A stretch of DNA of 37,781 nucleotides from Deltaproteobacteria bacterium (GTDB lineage: Bacteria > Desulfobacterota > Desulfuromonadia > Geobacterales > DSM-12255): NCBI GenBank assembly GCA_021849045.1, contig JAJZTK010000021.1, forward strand, positions 2,819 through 40,599, in the 5' to 3' direction. Positions within the stretch are counted from its first letter, which is position 1; every line of letters starts with the position of its first letter. Made by a program: the position numbers and the translations under genes. The notes beneath the pieces are model-generated. The model had not been told where the DNA came from. It was given only the letters and a program-made list of their open reading frames with translations, and did not search any database. Below, piece after piece: positions 34,501 to 37,781 of the stretch.

Positions 34501-34747
34501 CTTCTCAACTCCGGTGGCCATTAGCGCCAACACGGTCTACGTGGCTTCCTACCACACCAACGCGGGCCACTACAGTGACGATCAGTATTACTTCTCTGGT
34601 AAAGGTAGGGACAATGCGCCGCTCCACGCCCTGGCCGACGGGGTTTCCGGTGTCAATGGCGTGTACGCCTATGGCAACACCAGCAACTTCCCCAACCAGG
34701 GCTGGAACAGCTCCAATTACTGGGTAGATGTGGTCTTTAAACCTTGA
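31586..34747 (+). CDS. Secreted FN3/Ig-like/DNRLRE/DUF4082 protein
   Basis: A 1053-residue exported protein. The ATG at 31586 follows an AAAGGAG site; the apparent 36-codon extension from a TTG at 31478 lies across terminator T2 and is rejected. Signal peptide: LLFTWLLGIASVSVSHA. Domains: FN3 (about 25-112, YYFAVTAYNASGTESSYSNV), three Ig-like Big_7-type repeats (115-393, DNVGVTKVEFYVNGAL), a DNRLRE-type domain (399-605, LMKWDLSALPASAQIQSATL), three more Ig repeats (607-886) and a C-terminal DUF4082 (890-1053). All are typical of extracellular carbohydrate- or surface-binding proteins. The gene's leader carries two tandem riboswitches, and its first about 200 residues resemble those of the gene at 35258, consistent with duplication of leader plus 5' gene. 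Confidence 0.85.
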   Translation: MKPRIFKTLLFTWLLGIASVSVSHARDVTLQWNASTDPSVAGYKVYYNADSAVTPFKGTGAVQGPAPVDAKKVTSATLNGLDPNRSYYFAVTAYNASGTESSYSNVANVLEAVAPTVSITSPASSTSASGTVSVTASATDNVGVTKVEFYVNGALAATDTSTPYVYSWNTTTLTSGAYTLMTKAYDAAGNVGQSSNVSVTVVNDKTAPTVSLTAPGSGATVGGTTTLTASASDNVGVTKVEFYVNGALLSATNVAPYSYSWNTTALTNGAYTLTAKAYDNAGNVGQSASIPVTVNNIVADTTKPTVSVTAPANNATVSGTASISASASDNVGVTKVELYVNGALQATDTASPYTFSWNTTAVANGSYTLSAKAYDAAGNVGQSANASVTVNNATTPPPSGSTTAIFGNSFGATNPNTIEDTFININSDINAANTALNTYTWPANTPANAILMKWDLSALPASAQIQSATLYLYQTGSGGDSSYAMPVSEVINKTPVISKTTGYTYDGTNAWTASSIPYGGIPLAQSDIAAAVDTPLVDATLGYKSWNVTNIVKGWVANPGNNRGLLLDSSNKATADSYRTFASSEAADTNQRPKLVVTYTLAPASDTTAPTVAITAPANSATVSGSQTITASATDNVGVAKVEFYVNGALKATDTAAPYTFSWNTTSVANGAYTLTAKAYDAAGNVGQSSIVSVTVNNDTTLPVVLITSPVASTTVSGTSAVSAYASDNIGVAKVEFYVNGTLQATSTALPYTFNWNTTAVANGAYTLTAKAYDAAGNVGQSTNVSVTVNNVAADTTKPTVSVTAPASNAKVSGTASVTVSASDNVGVAKVEFYVNGALQGTDAAAPYTFSWNTTAVADGAYTLTAKAYDAANNVGQSSAVSVTVSNATIPSTVSLWSSSVVPGVVDSGPDSPVELGVKFRSDVSGYITGIRFYKASTNTGTHVANLWTSTGTKLATATFTNETASGWQQVNFSTPVAISANTVYVASYHTNAGHYSDDQYYFSGKGRDNAPLHALADGVSGVNGVYAYGNTSNFPNQGWNSSNYWVDVVFKP
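31935..34240 (+). repeat. Six intragenic Ig-like repeats with high DNA similarity
   Basis: Six units of about 275 bases, three before and three after the DNRLRE domain. Each holds a near-constant segment such as GACAACGTCGGGGT followed by GTxGAGTTCTACGT (near 32005, 32283, 32570, 33488, 33768 and 34055) and AAGGCxTACGA. Strong DNA conservation suggests recent expansion or gene conversion and copy-number instability. Confidence 0.85.
34255..34744 (+). repeat. DUF4082 DNA repeat, copy 3 of 3
   Basis: The 3' end of the riboswitch-controlled FN3/Ig gene. Compared with 9235-9717, it keeps the final GGCTGGAACAGCTCCAA-type stretch almost intact, linking the exopolysaccharide cluster and the matrix island by sequence exchange. 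Confidence 0.85.
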
Positions 34748-34773
34748 TAATAGTGAGTGTATTGAATTTTGAG

Positions 34774-34802
34774 TTGACATCGTGGATGTTATCAAGTAGA
34801 AA
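34774..34802 (+). promoter_or_regulatory. Sigma70-like promoter P1 of the second tandem leader
   Basis: TTGACA (34774-34779), 17-base spacer, TAGAAA (34797-34802); start near 34809, about 31 bases before the aptamer. It lies 27 bases after the stop of the preceding gene, so read-through from that gene would also enter this leader. Confidence 0.72.
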
Positions 34803-34839
34803 ATGCCGCTAGTTTTTTCACAAGAATGAAATAAGCAGC

Positions 34840-34924
34840 GGTAGACGATAATACTCAACCATCCGCGAGGGTGGGGCGGAAAGCCTACAGGGTCTCACTG
34901 AGACAGCCGGGTTGCCGAAATGCC
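34840..34924 (+). promoter_or_regulatory. GEMM-Ib-like (putative cGAMP) riboswitch aptamer
   Basis: GGTA...TGCC closes P1; CGATAATACTCAACC, a GCGA-capped hairpin, GGGGCGGAAAGCC, GGGTCTC/GAGAC hairpin and AGCCGGGTTGCCGAAATG follow. Apart from the P2 loop it is essentially identical to the copy at 31164. Confidence 0.83.
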
Positions 34925-34955
34925 ACAAAAGGTATTGAGGCCCCGGCTTTTTTTA
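34905..34955 (+). terminator. Terminator T1 of the second tandem leader
   Basis: AGCCGGG (34905-34911) pairs with CCCGGCT (34942-34948), followed by a run of seven T residues and ATT. The 5' arm is part of the aptamer core, as in the other leaders; loop sequence differs from the 31229 copy while the arms are kept. Confidence 0.8.
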
Positions 34956-34978
34956 TTGCCGGCTAATAATCTGATTTA

Positions 34979-35021
34979 TGTGACATGAATCACACACCAA
35001 AGGAGCTTGTTCAACGATAAA
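34979..35021 (+). promoter_or_regulatory. CRP-like operator and -10 element (P2)
   Basis: Perfect TGTGA-CATGAA-TCACA at 34979-34994, then 21 bases to GATAAA at 35016-35021. Start predicted near 35028, 16 bases before the second aptamer, with the dyad at -41.5 (class II position). Confidence 0.68.
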
Positions 35022-35043
35022 TGCATCATAAGTGACAGTATTG

Positions 35044-35138
35044 CTGTTTCCGAAGAGGTAAACCCAGGGTAACCTGGGGGCACAAAGCTGCGGGTCCTGA
35101 TGCTGGGAAATCAGGATAGCCGGGTCGACGAGAAACAG
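35044..35138 (+). promoter_or_regulatory. GEMM-Ia (c-di-GMP-I-like) riboswitch aptamer
   Basis: P1 CTGTTTC (35044-35050) with GAAACAG (35132-35138); core GAGGTAAACCC, GGGGGCACAAAGCTG, CGGGTCCTGA, ATAGCCGGGTCGACG. Same fold as the 31373 copy with scattered changes. G at the G20-equivalent suggests c-di-GMP. Confidence 0.85.
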
Positions 35139-35188
35139 GTCCCTCCATTTGTCCATAGTGACTGCGGGAGGGCTGTTTCTTTTTTTTT
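35132..35188 (+). terminator. Terminator T2 sharing a strand with aptamer P1
   Basis: GAAACAG (35132-35138) plus CCCTCC (35141-35146) pairs with GGGAGG (35166-35171) plus CTGTTTC (35173-35179), then a run of nine T residues. Loop bases differ from the 31462 copy but both arms are conserved, which supports a functional switch. Confidence 0.9.
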
Positions 35189-35257
35189 GCTTGCAAGGCG
35201 TTGTCGTAAGCGATCAAGAGAAAAGACCTGATTGACGAGATGTAAAGGAGCCAGATT

Positions 35258-36373
35258 ATGAAGAAACGAAATTACGATATTTTTCTGTTTACCATTATTG
35301 CATGCATCCTCACCGTTACGGCCAGCTTTGCCAGAGATGTGACGCTTCAATGGAATCCGGTATCGGACGGTTCCGTAACGGGGTACAAAGTTTACTACAA
35401 TGTCGACTCGTCGGGCACTCCCTTCAATGGAGCCGGAGCTGTCCAGGGAACATCACCGGTAGATACCAGGAATGTGACATCTGCCACCCTGACCGGACTC
35501 GACCCCAGCCGATCGTATTATTTTGCGGTTACTGCCTATAACGCATCGGGCGTGGAAAGCTCTTATTCCAACGTTGTGAGCGTTGCGGAGGCAGTTCCAC
35601 CCACCGTCACCATTACTTCTCCCGGAGCAAATTCCACCATTTCCGGCACGACGTCAGTCGCGATAAACGCCAATGACAACGTGGGCGTTACGAAAGTCGA
35701 GCTGTATGTCGACGGCAATCTTGCGGGGACCGATACCGCCACTCCGTATAGTGTGAGCCTAAACACATCAACCCTTGCGGTGGGCACCCACACCCTCTTG
35801 GCCAAGGCATACGATGCCGCCGGCAACGTGGGGCAATCATCCATCGTTTCCGTGACCGTTGCCAATGACACCACGCCTCCTGTAACTACCATAACATCTC
35901 CTGCGAACGGTTCCGCTGTCAGCGGCATGACGACGGTCAGTATAGCGGCGACAGATAATATCGGCGTTTCCAAGGTGGAGCTGTATTTGAACGGAACTCT
36001 GTTCGCGACATATGGATCAGCCCCCTTCGATATCAGCTGGGATACGACAAAATATGCGAACGGCTCCTATACCCTGACAGCGAAGGCATACGATGCATCT
36101 GGCAATGTATCCAGTGCCCAGGTTCAGGTTACTCTGGCTCCCAAAATAGGAAGTGTCGGAACCGTTAAAGGAGACATGAACGGAGATGGCATAATTACAG
36201 TCGCTGATGCCATTATTGCTCTTAAACAAATGATGTCTGCCAATCCAAACAGCAATACCAATGCGGATGTATACCCGCTAGACGTTAACGCAAAGCCCTC
36301 CGGCAATGGTGTTGTTGATATCAATGACATCCTGACAATTTTGAAGCGGTCAATAGGTTCGTTGTCGTGGTAA
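35258..36373 (+). CDS. Secreted FN3/Ig-like protein with dockerin-like C-terminus
   Basis: A 371-residue exported protein; ATG follows AAAGGAG. Signal peptide IFLFTIIACILTVTASFA, then FN3 (about 28-110, RDVTLQWNPVSDGSVTGYKVYY), two Ig-like Big_7-type repeats (about 112-300), and a dockerin-type pair of calcium loops at about 304-371: GDMNGDGIITVADAIIALK and the imperfect second loop DVNAKPSGNGVVDINDIL. The first about 110 residues closely match those of the gene at 31586. Dockerin modules normally bind cohesins, none of which is visible here; in non-cellulosomal proteins the module may act as a stand-alone calcium-stabilised domain. Controlled by tandem GEMM-type elements. Confidence 0.85.
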   Translation: MKKRNYDIFLFTIIACILTVTASFARDVTLQWNPVSDGSVTGYKVYYNVDSSGTPFNGAGAVQGTSPVDTRNVTSATLTGLDPSRSYYFAVTAYNASGVESSYSNVVSVAEAVPPTVTITSPGANSTISGTTSVAINANDNVGVTKVELYVDGNLAGTDTATPYSVSLNTSTLAVGTHTLLAKAYDAAGNVGQSSIVSVTVANDTTPPVTTITSPANGSAVSGMTTVSIAATDNIGVSKVELYLNGTLFATYGSAPFDISWDTTKYANGSYTLTAKAYDASGNVSSAQVQVTLAPKIGSVGTVKGDMNGDGIITVADAIIALKQMMSANPNSNTNADVYPLDVNAKPSGNGVVDINDILTILKRSIGSLSW

Positions 36374-36409
36374 AATTTCTTTTTTAACAGGTTCTGCCGT
36401 TCATATCCG

Positions 36410-36448
36410 AGCCGTGCTCCAGTGCAACAAGAGAGCACGGCTTTTTTT
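36410..36448 (+). terminator. Intrinsic terminator after the dockerin-like gene
   Basis: AGCCGTGCTC (36410-36419) and GAGCACGGCT (36433-36442) form a perfect 10-bp stem followed by TTTTTTT. It ends the riboswitch-controlled gene and separates it from the nucleotide-sugar dehydrogenase gene. Confidence 0.92.
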
Positions 36449-36562
36449 GTCCATATGCTCGGACGGATTGGTGGAGCCGGATCATTTTGTTGCTATCTTC
36501 CGCAGGAGTTGTAAAATATATCGACAAATGTGTTCCATCTATTTCAATTAAAGGGGATTTTT

Positions 36563-37781
36563 ATGGCGTTGGATCGTATGGTTGCGGTCGTCGGTCTCGG
36601 TTATGTCGGTCTTCCCGTTGCCGTGGCCTTCGGCAAGGTCGGCAGGGCGATAGGCTTCGACATCAATCCGACCCGGATTGCGGAGCTCAGAGAAGGGAAT
36701 GACCGCACCGGCGAGGTGTCAGCGGCGGATCTCAAAGAAGCGGACATTCTCTACACCGCTTCCATCGACGATTTGCGGGGGGCCGATTTCCACATCGTGG
36801 CGGTGCCGACGCCGGTGAGCGAGGCGAACCAGCCCGACCTGACCCTCATGTTCAAGGCGTCCGAGACCGTCGGCAGGGCGCTGAAGCCCGGCGATATCGT
36901 GGTGTACGAGTCGACGGTGTATCCCGGCGTCACCGAGGAGGAGTGCGTTCCCATCCTGGAGAGGGTTTCGGGACTCAAGTGCGGCAGGGATTTCACGGTA
37001 GGTTACAGCCCCGAGCGGATCAACCCGGGGGACAGGGAGCACACCTTCACGAAGATCAGGAAGGTGGTGTCGGGCCAGGATGCGGAAACTCTCGACGTGG
37101 TGGCCCGGGTCTACGAGTCGGTGGTGACTGCCGGCGTGTTCCGTGCCACGAGCATCAAGGTTGCGGAGGCGGCGAAGGTGATCGAAAACACCCAGCGCGA
37201 CCTGAACATCGCCCTCATGAACGAACTTGCGCTCATCTTCGACCGGCTCGGCATCGACACGAACGATGTGCTCGAGGCGGCGGGAACCAAATGGAATTTT
37301 CTCAAGTTCAGGCCCGGGCTCGTGGGAGGGCACTGCATCGGAGTCGATCCCTATTATCTCACCCACAAGGCGGAGAAGATCGGTTACATCCCCCAGGTGA
37401 TTCTCGCCGGCAGGCGTATCAATGACGGGATGGGGAAGTTCGTAGCCCAGCGGGCGGTGAAGGAGATGGTCCATGCAGGACATTGCATCCTCGGCAGCAC
37501 GGTGACGGTGCTCGGCCTCACCTTCAAGGAGGACTGCCCCGATCTGCGCAACTCCCGGGTGATCGACATCATCCGCGAATTGCAGGATTACGGAATCAAC
37601 GTGCAGGTCCACGATCCGCTCGCCGACCCCGACGAGGCACTGCACGAGTACGGAGTGAAGCCTGTACCAATTGAAGAGCTCAGGCCTGCCTCCGGGGTGG
37701 TTGTCGCGGTGGCGCACCGGGAGTTCCGCTCTCTGGAGGTTGCCGACCTGAAAAGGCTCATGGGGGAGGCTCCCGTACTCG
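36563..37781 (+). CDS. Nucleotide-sugar dehydrogenase (UDP-glucose/UDP-HexNAc dehydrogenase family), 3' partial
   Basis: The frame is open from the ATG at 36563 (AAAGGGG site upstream) to the window end, 406 residues so far. It is an NAD-dependent UDP-sugar 6-dehydrogenase that oxidises a sugar C6 alcohol to a uronic acid in two steps. Visible: the Rossmann GLGYVGLP, VPTPV, ESTVYPG, the catalytic-domain lysine and asparagine in AKVIENTQRD (K205, N209), and the catalytic cysteine C258 in GGHCIGVDPYY. The sequence pattern is closer to the TviB/WbpA (UDP-HexNAc) group than to UDP-glucose dehydrogenases, which would supply a HexNAcA residue. It follows a terminator, so probably opens a new operon. 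Confidence 0.92.
   Translation, partial: MALDRMVAVVGLGYVGLPVAVAFGKVGRAIGFDINPTRIAELREGNDRTGEVSAADLKEADILYTASIDDLRGADFHIVAVPTPVSEANQPDLTLMFKASETVGRALKPGDIVVYESTVYPGVTEEECVPILERVSGLKCGRDFTVGYSPERINPGDREHTFTKIRKVVSGQDAETLDVVARVYESVVTAGVFRATSIKVAEAAKVIENTQRDLNIALMNELALIFDRLGIDTNDVLEAAGTKWNFLKFRPGLVGGHCIGVDPYYLTHKAEKIGYIPQVILAGRRINDGMGKFVAQRAVKEMVHAGHCILGSTVTVLGLTFKEDCPDLRNSRVIDIIRELQDYGINVQVHDPLADPDEALHEYGVKPVPIEELRPASGVVVAVAHREFRSLEVADLKRLMGEAPVL

Noticed and set aside
35001-35035. A short peptide frame (AAAGGAG then ATGCATCATAAGTGA) after the CRP-like site
   Set aside because: The matching position in the other leaders lacks the ATG, so a leader peptide is not conserved; the site more likely contains the P2 -10 and start point.

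Overview
The window looks like part of a Geobacter/Geotalea-type chromosome (Desulfuromonadales). The taxonomic guess rests on GC-rich coding sequence, an exosortase/PEP-CTERM-type exopolysaccharide cluster, and above all several GEMM-family (cyclic dinucleotide) riboswitches, some closely resembling the cGAMP-sensing GEMM-Ib type known from Geobacter. No rRNA, tRNA, transposase or CRISPR array is visible.

Region 1 (1-24940, all + strand) is a long exopolysaccharide assembly and export cluster. It starts inside a DegT-type sugar aminotransferase, followed by a NeuD/PglD-type acetyltransferase. After a promoter-like gap come two large exported proteins that share a ThuA-like plus deacetylase-like module; the second is an 1838-residue mosaic. 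Next are two AT-rich glycosyltransferases flanking a WbsX/GH99-like protein, then an exosortase-associated block: FemAB-like acyltransferase, a second DegT-like protein, exosortase, EpsI, a GT2, an O-antigen ligase/polymerase-type membrane protein and a low-molecular-weight tyrosine phosphatase. A polysaccharide deacetylase, an ATP-grasp ligase, a GT4 and a GT2 complete the run, which ends at a strong hairpin at 24906-24940.

Region 2 (24983-36450) is a mixed-strand island of secreted matrix-type proteins under layered RNA control. Two minus-strand lectin/lyase-like secreted proteins, a PEP-CTERM protein (the only visible exosortase substrate), a minus-strand GT4-GT2 pair, and two plus-strand FN3/Ig-like secreted proteins (one with DNRLRE and DUF4082 domains, one with a dockerin-like C-terminus) are found here. 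The leaders of four of these genes contain GEMM-type aptamers. In three of them the order is: sigma70-like promoter, GEMM-Ib-like aptamer with overlapping terminator, CRP-like dyad plus -10, then GEMM-Ia-like aptamer. In the two plus-strand leaders the second aptamer has an overlapping poly-U terminator whose stem strand is shared with aptamer helix P1. The fourth leader has only the CRP-like promoter and the GEMM-Ia-like unit. This suggests matrix protein expression is gated by cGAMP, c-di-GMP and a CRP/FNR-family regulator.

Region 3 (36563-end) starts a nucleotide-sugar dehydrogenase gene that runs off the window and probably begins another polysaccharide precursor operon.

Together: the first region makes, modifies and exports a polysaccharide and provides the exosortase; the second supplies secreted proteins that probably bind or decorate that matrix, switched by second messengers. 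Ligand identities and functions are inferred from sequence patterns only.
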